Of a DNA stretch of 64,000 nucleotides, positions 36,205 through 47,731 are shown piece after piece. The notes below the pieces were generated by a model, which saw only the letters and a program-made list of their open reading frames with translations, searched no databases and was not told where the DNA came from. The DNA comes from Caenorhabditis elegans (taxonomy: Eukaryota > Nematoda > Chromadorea > Rhabditida > Rhabditidae). The DNA lies in NCBI RefSeq assembly GCF_000002985.6, contig NC_003279.8, positions 12,338,001 through 12,402,000 of the forward strand, in the 5' to 3' direction. Positions within the stretch are counted from its first letter, which is position 1; each line of letters opens with the position of its first letter. A program made the translations under genes and the position numbers.

Positions 36205-38135
36205 TCAAATCGTAAAAGGTCCACATCTTGTTGTAGTGTCTGGGTACTGCTTGTCGATTTCGGCAGTGTAACGGGAAAGCGTTCTGTAAATTCACAAGCA
36301 TATCTTGGGAATTCTCTACAACAAAAAAATAAATACCTCATTTTCCAAAATTGCTTTGTGTGAGCAGTGACGACTTTCGAGTACATTGTATCATCTTCTT
36401 TGATCCCCTTGTGAACATTGAATACGTGAGAGAGCAAATTGAATGTGTAGTTCGCACGGCAGAGTTTATAAATCTGTAACAAAACTTTGTCAGCATTTAT
36501 TGTTAAATGAGGACAGCAGGCTGATTCGAAGTTTGCCATGGAAAAGTTGTGGCCTAGCTTTTTTTTCCGCGGTCACGTAATTTCTACCACAAACTAACCA
36601 AAGACTGCATATCCCTGACTCGCGATGGGAAGTACTCAATGTTATATGGGTCGTTGCGGTGAAGAATTATTTGAACTTCCCAATCACTTCCTCTGAAATT
36701 GCAGGGACTTTAGTTTTAGTAGGGGTGTTTTCTGATAAAAAGTTGAAAAATTCTGAAAATTTTGCGAAATTCTGATAAAAAACTTTTGATAAAAAATTCG
36801 GGACAAACTCCTAACGCTGAGTTTTTTGCTGACTATGAGTTTTTCAGGTAACTTTCCCTCAACGCGGACATATGCCAGAGTCCCTATTTGGGCGCCTTCC
36901 CCTTTCAGTCACAGTCACGGGCCGAGCCTCTTTCTGAAGTTTTAGAAGGCTGGTATTAAAGTTTCCCCAAAATAGTACAAACAAAAAATCTTACGTGTAT
37001 GGAATCTCCCATGCAGTGGTTTCTTCTGATGCGTAAGAATTTTCAAACCACTCAGACAAGTTGGGTATTTGATGGCCAACAAAAAAGAACGAGTGATGGA
37101 ATTCAAATGTGCTGAAACTTTGCATAAAATAAAAGTTGCAGTATTAATTTCTCACTTCTCATTCAGAAGCCCTTGCTCAAGTTCGTCCAAGTTCAGTGGA
37201 AGTTCGGTTTCGTTGGTCTCGAAGCGTCTGAAAACATATTGGATTAATTTTTCTGTAACATCTTCCCCAGAATCCAAAAATCTGCTCACCGAACAACCAA
37301 GACTTGTTTATTCATCCCATCAATCATCCGATTCGCAACTGGTTTTACCATCTTTGCAAAGTTAGTACTCATTACCATATCTGTATCGACTATCAAGTGT
37401 AAATCCGACTTTGCTCCGCGTCGAGCAATATTTCTCATTAGATTTATCGGGTAGATCTGAAAAGGGTCCTCCATTTCCTCAAGGAGCTCTGTGTTCTTTT
37501 GGAAAAACGTGACACAATCCTTATACCCGGAAGTATAGATCACAGGACATTCGGTTTGAGATGGTGAGATTCGGAATGCAAAGTGTACAGTCGTCTGTAA
37601 GGAATTATAATTATTTTCTGGTTTTCCGTGTAGTTTCTTGAAAAACCTTCCTTCTGAAATCAGCATGGCACTTGTGGAGCATGGATATGTAGTTCAAAGC
37701 ATGCTGGGAGTGAAAGTCGATAAACAAGCCGAAGGAAATAGGCCCATCCCAGTTGAACGGCTTATTCTCAATTTCTCCTAAAACCTCTGGGGATCCATGA
37801 ACTGCTAGGGTGATGGGCTCCAAGCCGTCTTCTCGGAATCTTTATGAGAATAATTAGTTATTCAGAAAAATTTTCAAATAAACTCACGTCTCTGTGGCCT
37901 CCAAAAATTGATAGCAAACACAAAACTGCTCATCGTGCATTTCAGTGGAGACATTCCTCTGTATATATAGAATACCGTCCAGGGACTTGATTGTTAACTG
38001 GGAGTCCTGAAATTATACAAACATAACCAGCATCAGAACCAGGAGCATTACCTTTGAATTGTACAGATGCCAAGTTAATATAATAAGTGCCAGAGGTAAA
38101 GTGAGAAGTTTCAATTTTGACGCATATATTCGCAT
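36205..38135 (-). CDS. GT49 glycosyltransferase-like (beta1,4-glucuronyltransferase/LARGE C-terminal type)
   Basis: Family GT49 protein of about 400 aa; the vertebrate members B4GAT1 and LARGE build matriglycan-type chains on dystroglycan. The start gives MRIYASKLK and a signal anchor (LLTLPLALIILTWHLYN). This start was chosen because only its frame joins the next exon (DSQLTIKSLDGILYIQ). Following exons give LEPITLAVHGS, FGLFIDFHSQHALNYISMLH, FQIYPINLMRNIARRGAKSDLHLIVDTDMVMS with the DxD, IDGMNKQVLVVRRFETN, FEFHHSFFFVGHQIPNLSEWF, WEVQIILHRNDPYNIEYFPSR, FNLLSHVFNVHKGIK and a terminal TLSRYTAEIDKQYPD. The last intron starts GTATTT. All nine exons join in frame. Antisense or alternative frames upstream of 38135 are not part of the product. 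Confidence 0.85.
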
Positions 38136-38215
38136 TGGAATTTAGCTTCACAGGCTTGAGATCGAGATCTACAACTTTGATATTTTGAGAAGCTGCGCCG
38201 AACGGGTTTTCCTCT
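38133..38215 (-). promoter_or_regulatory. Upstream block shared with two GT14 genes (GT49 copy)
   Basis: On the minus strand, GATCTCGATCTCAAGCCTGT and AAATTCCAATGCGAAT precede and overlap the GT49 start codon. Closely similar blocks lie at 40770-40880 and 43121-43200, each about 100-200 bp before the ATG of a minus-strand GT14 gene. It is a shared promoter or a duplication remnant. Confidence 0.5.
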
Positions 38216-38903
38216 TGTTCTCCATAAACACCTTTCGGAACAGGCCCGGTTCATGAAATAAAGTTTTGTACGTAGTGTGATCTGATATTTCGGAGCAAGG
38301 AAAGTTCTGGAAAGCATACGCCGAGCCAATATTAAAACCACTTTCATTAGGATCTAAGTTTTTAAAAATCAAAATAGTTATTTTTGTCAATTTTTTCAGT
38401 TAAAATGCTCTCAAGCCCAATAATTCAGCTGATAGGCAGCACAGCTTGTCTTTTTGGGAAAATTCAGATCCATGTGGTCAAAAACTCCATTATTTTGCTG
38501 ACTCAAAGTTTTTTACACCTTTTCGAGAATTTGAATTATTTCAAGATTTAAAATTTTTTTTAAAAACAACTAACGAGTGATGCAGCAAAATACAAAATCT
38601 GGATCCGAGTTTTTCGAGTTTCTCCATCGAATTTTTTAAAAGTACACATATTTTTCTTCTTCCGTTTAAATTTGGAGCAAGCTAGAGCAGAATTACCACA
38701 AATGATATCTTGAACAATAGAGTTTTATGCAAAAACAATAGATCACTAAGTTGTTACAACAAACAATTCAATAAGTTTTTACTCGGAAAAATGAACTTGA
38801 AATAAGATAAATTATCATTAAAAAAACTTAAAATCAAAGTCAGATGAGTCCGTTGAGACATGGAACGGCTTTGAGATAGTTCGACTTAGGGTAATTCTGA
38901 ATA

Positions 38904-40674
38904 TTACAAAGAATCGGATGTTAAATCTGGATTAATCGTTCGATGACGGTGTCTCTGAAAACAAATTGTTTTCTGACAGTGAATTAAACCTCCACAAACC
39001 TTTAATAGACAGAAAAAAGCTTCTGGCTCTGATTCTATGTAAAGCTTATGAGCCACCAATGCTCTTGACTTCATTAAGTTTGGAACATCTCCAATTCCAA
39101 AAACACATGATCGATCTTTCATATAGTTGTGACACTCGGATTCAACCCAAAGTTGGTGTCTGGATACGTAATTGCCCCAACCATTTGTGAGAGGATCATT
39201 GAAGTTAAATGATCCCGGAACATTGAACAAGTCCTTGTTACCGAATAGAGTCCCCCAGAATCCTTCATCAGCAACCCAAGTTGTCCGAAGAAATTCTAGT
39301 AATTGTTGAGGAACGCTGGATGAAGACTGAAGTTTCGAAATTATCAACCTTTTTCCAAACAAACTTACTAAATAATTGGCAGCTTTTCTTGGTATTAGGG
39401 AGGACAGTGAAGACTTGAAGAGCGGGAGTGGAGATTCGGTTTTCTGGAAATGCTCGGCTTAAATCTAAGTCGACTTAGTCTTGTTATTAGGCTCAGGCTT
39501 AAACACCATTCTGGAATTTCAGTCTTGAAGCTCACATTTTTTCCATTTAGGAGGCGATCCTCGTATGTACTTATTCCGATGTTAACAGTTCCATTTAAAC
39601 GTTTCAAAATTCGAACCATCTCGAGATTAGTTTTCAGTGGGATATCAACACCTGATAAGTATTGAAAATATTTCCAATCAGATTTCAAGTGACTCAAAAA
39701 TTCAAGACAACCATACACTGAATTTATAATTTCGAAGCTTCCCCACTTTATTGGTGGACGTTTCTGAAAGCTTTAAAATATTTGAGCGCTGTTTTTCTAA
39801 ATGAACAATACCATAAAATACACATTTGGAAAACAGTTAGCGAGCTCTTTCAGCAAGATTAGGAATGCTGGGGCAGAATTTTCTCCTACTGCAATGCAGT
39901 ATTCATTTTGAGGTTGATATATTGATGAGAGCAAGAATAGAACCTGAAACTTTGCGACGTCAAATTTATAGACAAAATGTGGCACCACATTCAATCTTGT
40001 TTTGGAGGAAAGTTTGGTGGGAGAAAATAACATTATCATATTTCAAACAGTTTTTATAAGAAATTTCAATTTTAAATTTCGACTTTGAAAATGTTCAAGA
40101 GCTGTCAGAAATTTTAGACGGGATCTTCAATTTTTTGGAAAATTCGTTGGATATTTGTGGAGACTGCCAGAAAACTATCGAATACAGATGACCAAATGTT
40201 CAAGAATTTACCTGTGACAGTTCCTTATACACAAGAAGCCCAAAAGACAACGGGAAGCGTGCTTCTTCCTCTGATAATGGTACTTTGTTGAATCGGAACA
40301 TCGACGTTAGAGTTTGACATCTGAAACTTTCACTATCGTTTATTGGGCTAGGTCTTGAAAATTTTCAGAGCTAACCTATCTGTTGAGTTCCACATTTTAT
40401 TTTCAATCATTTTCGTATTAATCAATTCTAATGTGTTTTCATTCTTGAAACCTTGCAGAATATTCTGAAACCATTTTTAAAAATTTGATAAATTTTTTGC
40501 AGTAAATACCGTGCAATTGATTTGCAAGTCGTCTAGCAAATCGGTCGGCGGGTGGATACGTTGATTTGGATTTTCCAGAAGTCTTGGAATCAATGCTTTA
40601 GCTATGAATAATATGAATATAACAAATGTAAGGTATACAGCAAGATTTAGAATTATGTTTTTTAACCGGATCAT
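38904..40674 (-). CDS. GT14 Branch-type glycosyltransferase-like protein, tandem copy 1
   Basis: GT14 member of a second subtype, closer to classic core-2/I-branching enzymes. The start gives MIRLKNIILNLAVYLTFVIFILF, a short-tailed anchor. Exons then encode INCT/NILQGFKNE, MWNSTDRCQTL, LSFGLLVYKELSQ, LLSSIYQPQNEYCIAVGE, CFPNVYFM, WGSFEIINSVYGCLEFL, WKYFQYLSGVDIPLKTNLEMV, PLFKSSLSSLIPRKAANYL, WVADEGFWGTLFGNKDLFNVPGS, GNYVSRHQLWVESECHNYMKDRSCVFGIGD and ALVAHKLY. An intron after KNG KN holds a TTAGGC-like array. The final exon stops (TAA at 38904-38906) where copy 2 has Lys and continues for about 24 more residues, so the tail is shortened. The core domain is intact. Confidence 0.9.
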
Positions 40675-40769
40675 CTGAATTGAAAGAAATGAATTGTCGT
40701 ACTCTAAAAGGTAGAAGTAATTCTAAAACTGGAACTCATATAATTGTCTTTAGCAAATATTCCGGAGGT

Positions 40770-40880
40770 GGCTTTGAAGCCTAGATTCAAATTGGAATTT
40801 GAGTTTACAGGCATGAGATCGAGATCGATCGCCTTGATAGTCTCATGAACGAAGCTAGACAGAGCGGGTTCCTCTTTCTT
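40770..40880 (-). promoter_or_regulatory. Upstream block shared with GT49 gene (GT14 copy 1)
   Basis: Contains GATCTCGATCTCATGCCTGT and AAATTCCAATTTGAATC on the minus strand, homologous to 38133-38215 and 43121-43200. It ends about 100 bp before the ATG at 40674. Confidence 0.5.
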
Positions 40881-41334
40881 TGTTTTTACCCTTTTTCAGT
40901 TTCTTCAGTTGAAATGACAGTTGCAAAACCTCATGGTATTGCAAGTTGAATCTGCCAGTATTAAGATTTCAAAGAAAACTGGCCTTGTCTGACACTGGAT
41001 ATAAAGGGTTTCTTATGATTACTCCTATATTTGCAAATACGTAAATCGATTAAACATAATGCAGCAAATTACAAAAAACGGTTCTTAGTTCCAGAATTAA
41101 GATCAGTCCAATTGTCTTTTTTCGGTTTGTTCCACCAATTTTTTTAAGGGCATCTGTTTTTCTTGTGTTTATTTTTCAACACTTTGAGCACCACAAGCTT
41201 TTGATTCAGCTTCCTTCCACTGCGTTAGATCTATTCAGCATGGAAGCTTCAAAAATTTTGATTGTAACAAAACAAAGCAACACGTTTTTTACTCGGAAAA
41301 GGGAACCCGAAATTGAATAAATACTTTTAGAAAA

Positions 41335-43032
41335 TCATAAAATCCAATTTAAATGAGTCAGTTCGGACACGGGACGGTCTTGTGATATTTCGACTTGGGG
41401 CAATTCTGAGTATTTGGAAGCATCAAATGTTGAGTCAGGGTTCAATGTTCGACGACGATGCTCCTAAAAAATTCCTATTAATTCTGTACACTTTATGCCC
41501 TGCCCCAACATTTCCTGGGCTCATTGAGCTTCCACAAACCTTTAATAAGCAAAAATAAGCTTCTGGCTCTGATGTTAGGTAAAGCTTATGAGCTACTAAA
41601 GCTTTTGCCTGCAATAAGTTTGAAACATCTCCAATTCCAAAAACACATGATCCATCTTTCATGTGATTGTGGCACCCGGATTCAAACCAAATTTGATGCC
41701 TGGATATGTAATAAAACCACCCATCTGTGGGTTTTGTTAGGTTTGCTCTCGCATTTTCTTTAAAATATATCCACTCTTCAAAATTCAATGATCCCGGAAC
41801 ATCAAACAAGCCTTTGTTTCCAAATAGAGTCCCCCAGAATCCTTCATCAGCAACCCAAGTGTTCCGAAGAAATTCCAGTAGCTGTTGAGGAATGCTGGAT
41901 GAAGCCTGAAATTTTGAAAATTTTCATTGAAAAAATAAATATAAAGTTAACTTACTAAGTAATTGGCAGCCTTTCTTGGTATCAGGGAAGACAGCGACGA
42001 TTTGAAAAGCGGGAGAGGAGACTCTGTTTCCTGAAATCTATTGGATTAGGCTCAGGCTTAGGTGTAGGCCTGGGTTTAGGCTTAAATTTCTGTGTCAAGT
42101 ATGGTTCTGAAACTAACATTTTGACCTAGAAGGCGTCGATTCTCGTAGACTTTGATTTCAACATTAGCTGTCCCGTTTAAACTTTTCAGAATTCGAACCA
42201 TCTCCAGATTTGTCTTCAATGGAATGTCAACACCTGATAAATATTGAAAATATTTCCAGTTGGATTTCAAGTGACTCAGAAATTTAAGACAGTCGTAAAC
42301 TGAATTAATAATTTCGTAGCTTCCCCATGTTATTGGTGGACGTTTCTAAAAATTGGAAAATATTAAAGTAATTCGGGATACGTATACCATAAAATGCACA
42401 TTAGGAAAACAGTCTGAGAGCTCCTCGAGCAAGATTAGGAATGTTGAGGCAGAATTTTCGCCTACAGCAATGCAGTATTCGTTTTGAGGTTGATATATTG
42501 ATGAGAGCATGAATAGAACCTAAAACTTTGTGGCGTCAAAATAAAAAGCAAAATGTGCCGCACCCATTTGAAGGCGGAGTTCAAAATATTCAAGAATCTA
42601 CCTGTGACAGTTCCTTGTACACAAGAAGTCCATAAGACAGCGGGAAACGTGCCTCTTCCTCCGATAATGGTACTTCATTGAATCGAAACATCGACTTTAC
42701 AGTATGACATCTAAAATTTTCATTATCGTTTATTGGGCTAGGTCTTGAAAATTTTCAGAGCTAACCTATCTGTCGAGTTCCACAATTTGTCTTCAATCAT
42801 TTTCGTATTAATCAATTCTAACTGTTTTTCATTCTTGAGCCCTTGCAGAATATTCTGAAACCATTTTTAAATTTGATAAATATTTTGCGAAAAATACCGT
42901 GCAATTGATTTCCAAGTCATCTAGTAAATCAGTCGGCGGGCGACTGGATGGTTTAGCTACGAATAAGTATGTGAATATAACAAGAGAACCGTACACAGCT
43001 ACACAAGAAAAACTTCCTTTCAATCGGACCAT
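41335..43032 (-). CDS. GT14 Branch-type glycosyltransferase-like protein, tandem copy 2
   Basis: Tandem duplicate of 38904-40674. The start gives MVRLKGSFSCVAVYGSLVIFTYLFVA. Conserved stretches include PPTDLLDDLEINCT, LWNSTDRCHTV, LSYGLLVYKELSQ, SIYQPQNEYCIAVGE, CFPNVHFM, WGSYEIINSVYDCLKFL, WKYFQYLSGVDIPLKTNLEM, PLFKSSLSSLIPRKAANYL, WVADEGFWGTLFGNKGLFDVPG, YYISRHQIWFESGCHNHMKDG and ALVAHKLYLTSEPEAYF. An extra loop (EEWIYFKENARANLTKP) is present after VPGSLNF relative to copy 1. The last exon runs through EHRRRTLNPDSTFDASKYSE to WIL before TGA at 41335-41337. The intron after GQN carries a short TTAGGC-like array at 42050-42090, as in copy 1. Confidence 0.9.
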
Positions 43033-43120
43033 CTGAAGTATTTGAAATCTGTTTCCGGAAGTTTAGTTGTTTTTTAAAAGCATGAAATTTTCTGATACGA
43101 ACTGAAGGAATTATTTCGAA

Positions 43121-43200
43121 ACTTGCTTTGAAGCCTAGATTCAAATTGGAATTTGAGTTTGCAGGCAGGAGATCGAGATCAAGCTAGACAGAACGGGTTT
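43121..43200 (-). promoter_or_regulatory. Upstream block shared with GT49 gene (GT14 copy 2)
   Basis: Contains GATCTCGATCTCCTGCCTGC and AAATTCCAATTTGAATC on the minus strand, with a small deletion relative to 40770-40880. It lies about 90-170 bp before the ATG at 43032. Confidence 0.5.
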
Positions 43201-43921
43201 CGACAATGATGTTCGCTGAAAAATCTGGGTCTCCGCATCTACTTCGATCTTTATCAGCGTCTCATAAGTCTGAAGTTGTACTGTAAGTGCACCGCAAGAG
43301 CATCTGATCATTCTAGACACAATGTTGTATAAAAGGAGCAAATGGTTGCATTCCTTGTAGCAATTATTCTGCCTATTTCTGAGAAACGACTTTGCTATTA
43401 GTGAGCAGACGACGTGAATCGAGGCTCGCACCAGACCTCCTAAAGCCTTGTGGAACATTAATACATACGTTCACGAGCTAATATCCAGTTGCTCTACTCA
43501 AAGAGATGTTTTCCACCCTCTGAAACACTCAAGGCATATTCACGATTTCTCGAATAATTCCCTGACTCAATTTCTGATGAAACTACGCGATATTATTCCG
43601 AATTAGCTAGCGAAATTGAAGACAAAGATTCGATAAGAAACTTCGATTCCTGAACTATTCCGAATTTCAACCTACTTTTCGTGAAGTGGGTTGTTGACAA
43701 AAATCGTCTAAAAAATTGTCATAGCCTGGTTTCCTGCCTACTTCATACAAGTTAATTTTTTTGTTGATACAAGCTTTGTATGGAGTTTCGCTTTTTCGGC
43801 GGAATAGATGGATATCACGGTTCTTGATGTGGTTCCCAAGTGCAAAAAGATGGTAATCTATTGCATTCAGGAACGTTCTGCTTTTGGAAAAATGCTTGAA
43901 ACGTTTCGTTTTCATTCTACT

Positions 43922-45259
43922 ATGATAAGAAATTGCACAAAACGCCTAACTCTAAAGGCGACAATTATTGTTGTTGTACTGTGTGAGTTATATTAGGAAT
44001 GTAGAAGAAAATCTTCAGAATTTTCAGTTTATTGGGTTTTGCTCCAAAATCAAGAAGCCCCAATTTCTGAGTTACTCGAGGAACGCTGCGATCGAAGTGG
44101 ATGGAATTATAGTTAGTTTTTAAATAACATCACTTCTCTTTTTTTCAATATTTCAGGCACAACTGCCGGCAGAACACGGGATTTTGGTTCAAGGTTCCGT
44201 GTCTCATTTGCGGATATTCAAAAATCTCAAAGATGGCTGCACCTTCCAAAAATTAAAAATCCAACGTGGAATCGTGATATTTTAATGATAGTTGCCAGTA
44301 GGCCAGGAAGTGTTTCACGGAGGAAAGTTCTGAGGAAGACTTGGATGAACAAGGCGAATAGTAAAATAATACGGAATGGAAGGATGCAAGTATTGTTTTT
44401 AGTTGGGATGGTAGCTGGAGATCGTGATCTGATGAAAGCCGTGAAGAAGGAAGCAGAATCATTTGGTGACATTATTGTGATGAACTTAGAAGATACTTAC
44501 GATAACTTGCCGTTCAAGGTAAACGATTTTACTTTTTCAGAATATTAAACATTTTTCCCCTAAAGGTGCTATCCCTACTTCTTTATGGAACAAATAAGGC
44601 GTCCGATTTCAAAATTATTGGAAAAATCGACGATGACGTCATTTTCTTCCCGGACCGTCTTACCCCACTGTTGGACGAAAACGTGATTGATTCCAGCAGC
44701 TATAGCATCTACGGGTACTTGTCACAAGATGATGAGCTTGTCGTTCGAAACGAAACTAAACCATGGTGACGTTTGGCTTAATTACAGGTTTTTAAGCTAG
44801 ATATTTTTTAGGTATGTACCTGAAACTGCATATAACTGCACGAAATATCCGGTGTACGCTTTGGGACCATTTTATTTGATCACTAACAAGGCAGCTAATC
44901 TTATCGTGGAAAATTCCAGATTTCAAAATTTCATGACAGTAAGATTTAGAAGTATTAGGTATCACATATCCTTACAGTCAAATGATATTCAGGTTGAAGA
45001 CGCTCTTATCGCTGGAATTATTGCCGAGGGTCTTGGAATTCAGCGGCACAGTCTTCCAATGGTGTTCAGATACAGATTTGATGTATTGCTTGGCTTTAAA
45101 AAATCCTTCAACTGCAAAAAACATATATGAATACAAAAATTTCAGAACACTGACGGAAAGAAAATTCTCTCGTGGCATATGTCCAAAAGGAGTGACAGAC
45201 AATTTTTGGATTTTTATCAGCAAAGTTTAGCACTGTATCAACTGGAACAGGAATCTTAA
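43922..45259 (+). CDS. GT31 beta-1,3-galactosyltransferase-like protein
   Basis: Intact GT31 gene of about 345 aa and the closest relative of the pseudogene at 6167-7702. Exons: 43922-43982, 44028-44111, 44157-44518, 44566-44765, 44812-44938, 44993-45082 and 45146-45259. The start gives MIRNCTKRLTLKATIIVVVLF, a short-tailed anchor. Domain landmarks are VSFADIQKSQRWLHLP, MIVASRPGSVSRRKVLRKTWM, LFLVGMVAGD, FGDIIVMNLEDTYDNLPFK, FKIIGKIDDDVIFFPDR with DDD, YPVYALGPFYLITNKAA and VEDALIAGIIAEGLG. It ends LEQES before TAA. The acceptor before VLSLLLYG is TAAAG, weaker than usual. It is flanked by nuclear receptor B on the opposite strand. Confidence 0.92.
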
Positions 45260-46328
45260 TTGCATTTTTAATCGAAATATAAAATTTTTGTTTTTTTTTC
45301 CATTTTTTTTATTCTAGCAGACAATGTAAACCATACTTTTTGAATGATTCAAGGTAGGTTAGGAAGGTGCTCACTTCAGCATACATCTGTTTTTTTTTAG
45401 ATTTGACTAAAATTTTTGTTCAGTGATTGGGAGGTTACTGAAAGGGCTTGGTTGTTATTTGGGCGTCCTGGGGTTCGATTCCCGGTCGATGCACTATGTT
45501 ATAGCCAACGTTGAACCCCTGTTGCGAAGAAATCTGAGCTGAGTAACACAGAGTAACATCGCTTGTTAGGCGGGTGAAAGTGTCGATGTGTCCGAAAGCA
45601 ACAGAGACAAGCAGACGTAGAGAAATTATGTAGATTTACGCGTATTGATTCACAGTAAACAATTTGTGATAGATAAATGTATAATTAAGACTTCAAAAGT
45701 TTACGAGGTGTAGCTAGAAAGATCGGAAGGTCCTGCGATCAAGATACAGTTGCAGTTTAAGTAAAAAACTAATTAGATTTTCTGTGATGATCATTAATTC
45801 TGCAAGATAAAGCCAAGTTGGTAGTAAACCGATTTTCATTCAATTCTCGATTTAAGTCATTTTTCCCCAGTTTAATGGTAAGCTGAAGCCTCCTGTGGAC
45901 AAGCGATTTCTCAGGGTAACTGACGACTATGACAGATTTACTTTTTGTGAACCAAACCACTACCCACTTTCCAAGCCGGCTGGGCTCAGACATGCGTTTT
46001 GAACAGAAGTCCCGAAGCAAACTGTGATACGAATCTCACCCCTTTCAGCCAGCTTTCCCTACACCTTCTACGTCGTTCTCCGGTTTTTATTTCAGAGATA
46101 TATACAGATAGCACTAAGTCCTATATGTACCGTGATCCTCCTATTGGAAAGACTCGATAAGACACGAATATCTTTTGCTACATCTCGCTACGGAATGAGA
46201 TTGCTTCAAATCGGCACGTTTCGAATTGAAAAGCTGAATTTAAAATTGAAAATGAACGAAATTAGATCTTGGAGTGTTGATTCATATGATAGATTTATTG
46301 AGAACTATGTAGAAAAATTACAATGAGT
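45260..46328. other. Intergenic region; tRNA-like B-box sequence near 45470
   Basis: No gene was recognised. GGTTCGATTCCCGG near 45472 matches the internal B-box/T-arm consensus of tRNA genes, but there is no matching D-arm or acceptor stem. It may be a tRNA-derived repeat. An open frame at 46024-46326 (ends NYVEKLQ) has no recognised domain and is left uncalled. Confidence 0.4.
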
Positions 46329-47731
46329 CTAAAATGGAAGTCCCAATTGTATATATAGTTTTGCCATGTCATGGTACATTTGCTGAAAATATGGAAATAT
46401 GGATAACTATGATTTTTTATTAGACCAAACTCACAAAAACTGAAATAATAAGTAACGTAATTTCACCAATTCTAGTAGCAATTTGCATAGAATCCATAGA
46501 TGTGTAAGTCTAAAATTATCTATTTATGTAAGTTAAATTTGACATACTCCTTTAGAATCTACCTGATAATAATCGTTTAATGCCTTCATAACACTTTCAT
46601 AATGTTCCTGTGCAATAATCTTCATGGCTCGGCTGGTCTCATGGTACACCAATTTCCAGATGCAAATTGATTTGAATGCTGCGAACTCGATAGTATTGAA
46701 TTTCAACTGGGAAAATGAGACAAGAAGCGTTGATTTCACTTGGTTTATGAATTTCAGCAGTTTTCTGGAAAATATTATATAATCACTACATACACTGATA
46801 TTGTTATCACTTACAAGTCAAGTTCCGAGTCATCAATTGGAACCGAATTATTTTCCCTCAAATAATTCCACGTTGATTCAATCCAAACATTTGAAAATTG
46901 AAAATACTTCCGAAGAATCAAAATATCCTCATTATCAAGTAAATCGACTCCAGGACAAGTTTTGCATAATTCAGCTGCTAGCTTATTCTGAACACTTGTT
47001 ATCTCCAAAAACTCTTCCACTGACTTTATATTCAATGTATTCTGTAATTTTGAAAATTACTTGATTTATGGATGTTGAATTGAGTAATACCATATTATTC
47101 CGCTTGTCATGTGTGATTTGATATATGTAATACTTTAAAAGACTTCCATGACTAATTTTCAATATCTTGCTAACATCTTTTTCAGCTTCTTTGTTAGGAC
47201 TCATAGATGACTTCCTCGAGTGATGAGCCCATTTAGATTGGGTTGTTGTTACGAAACCTGAGAAACTGCTGAATTGAAGGTACATACGTTTTAACATACC
47301 TCTGACGACTTCTTCATTTCCGGAATCTTTTCTTCTGTTCAATATGTACATTGGGGTATTAGTTGAGTTTCTTCTCTGTTTTACTACTTAAAAAAAACTT
47401 TTTTTGTTAAGTTTAAGTAAACAATTATGTATTAAACTTACAATTTCTTTTCATTCCAGCAATTTTCACACAATAATCAAATCTACAAGCTCTGCAATTC
47501 TTTCTCATTCCCTTGCATTGATTGTTCTTTTCACATAAGTATCGAATATTCAGTGAAACTGTTCTCCGGAAGAATGCAGCACATGCTCCGCAGACTAGGC
47601 CACCGAAGTGGAGTTCCACATTAGAAGGGAATTCACAAACTGGGCATATTGGATCAGCTACTGGAAAATATAATTCTAAGTTAATTCAAAAAATAAAAGT
47701 CGCAGCGGAACTCACACTCTACAATCGGCAT
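46329..47731 (-). CDS. Nuclear hormone receptor B (paralogue of A)
   Basis: Zinc-finger nuclear receptor of about 348 aa with the same eight-exon plan as receptor A. Exons on the minus strand: 47731-47716, 47660-47442, 47386-47300, 47257-47091, 47041-46815, 46764-46563, 46509-46435 and 46382-46329. The start MPIVEL lies in a 16-nt exon. Finger 1 reads CPVCEFPS...[10 protein letters not shown]. Finger 2 reads CEKNNQC...CRACRFDYC and shares the shortened spacing of receptor A. The ligand-binding part shows [20 protein letters not shown] and [16 protein letters not shown], ending [14 protein letters not shown]. All frames join. The longer hinge ([16 protein letters not shown]) is basic and Ser-rich. 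Orientation is opposite to the flanking GT31 and GT43 genes. Confidence 0.9.

Noticed and set aside
38150-38400. Coding-looking frame upstream of the GT49 start (contains NIGSAYAFQNFPCSE)
   Set aside because: It cannot be joined in frame to the GT49 exons, has no recognised domain, and part of it is the shared upstream block. It may be a relic, but there is no support for calling a gene.
43141-43915. Minus-strand open frames between GT14 copy 2 and the GT31 gene
   Set aside because: No family similarity, and part overlaps the shared upstream block. Probably chance.
46024-46326. 100-codon plus-strand open frame beside nuclear receptor B
   Set aside because: No domain, no splice partner and no paralogue in the window. 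Length is within chance for AT-rich DNA.
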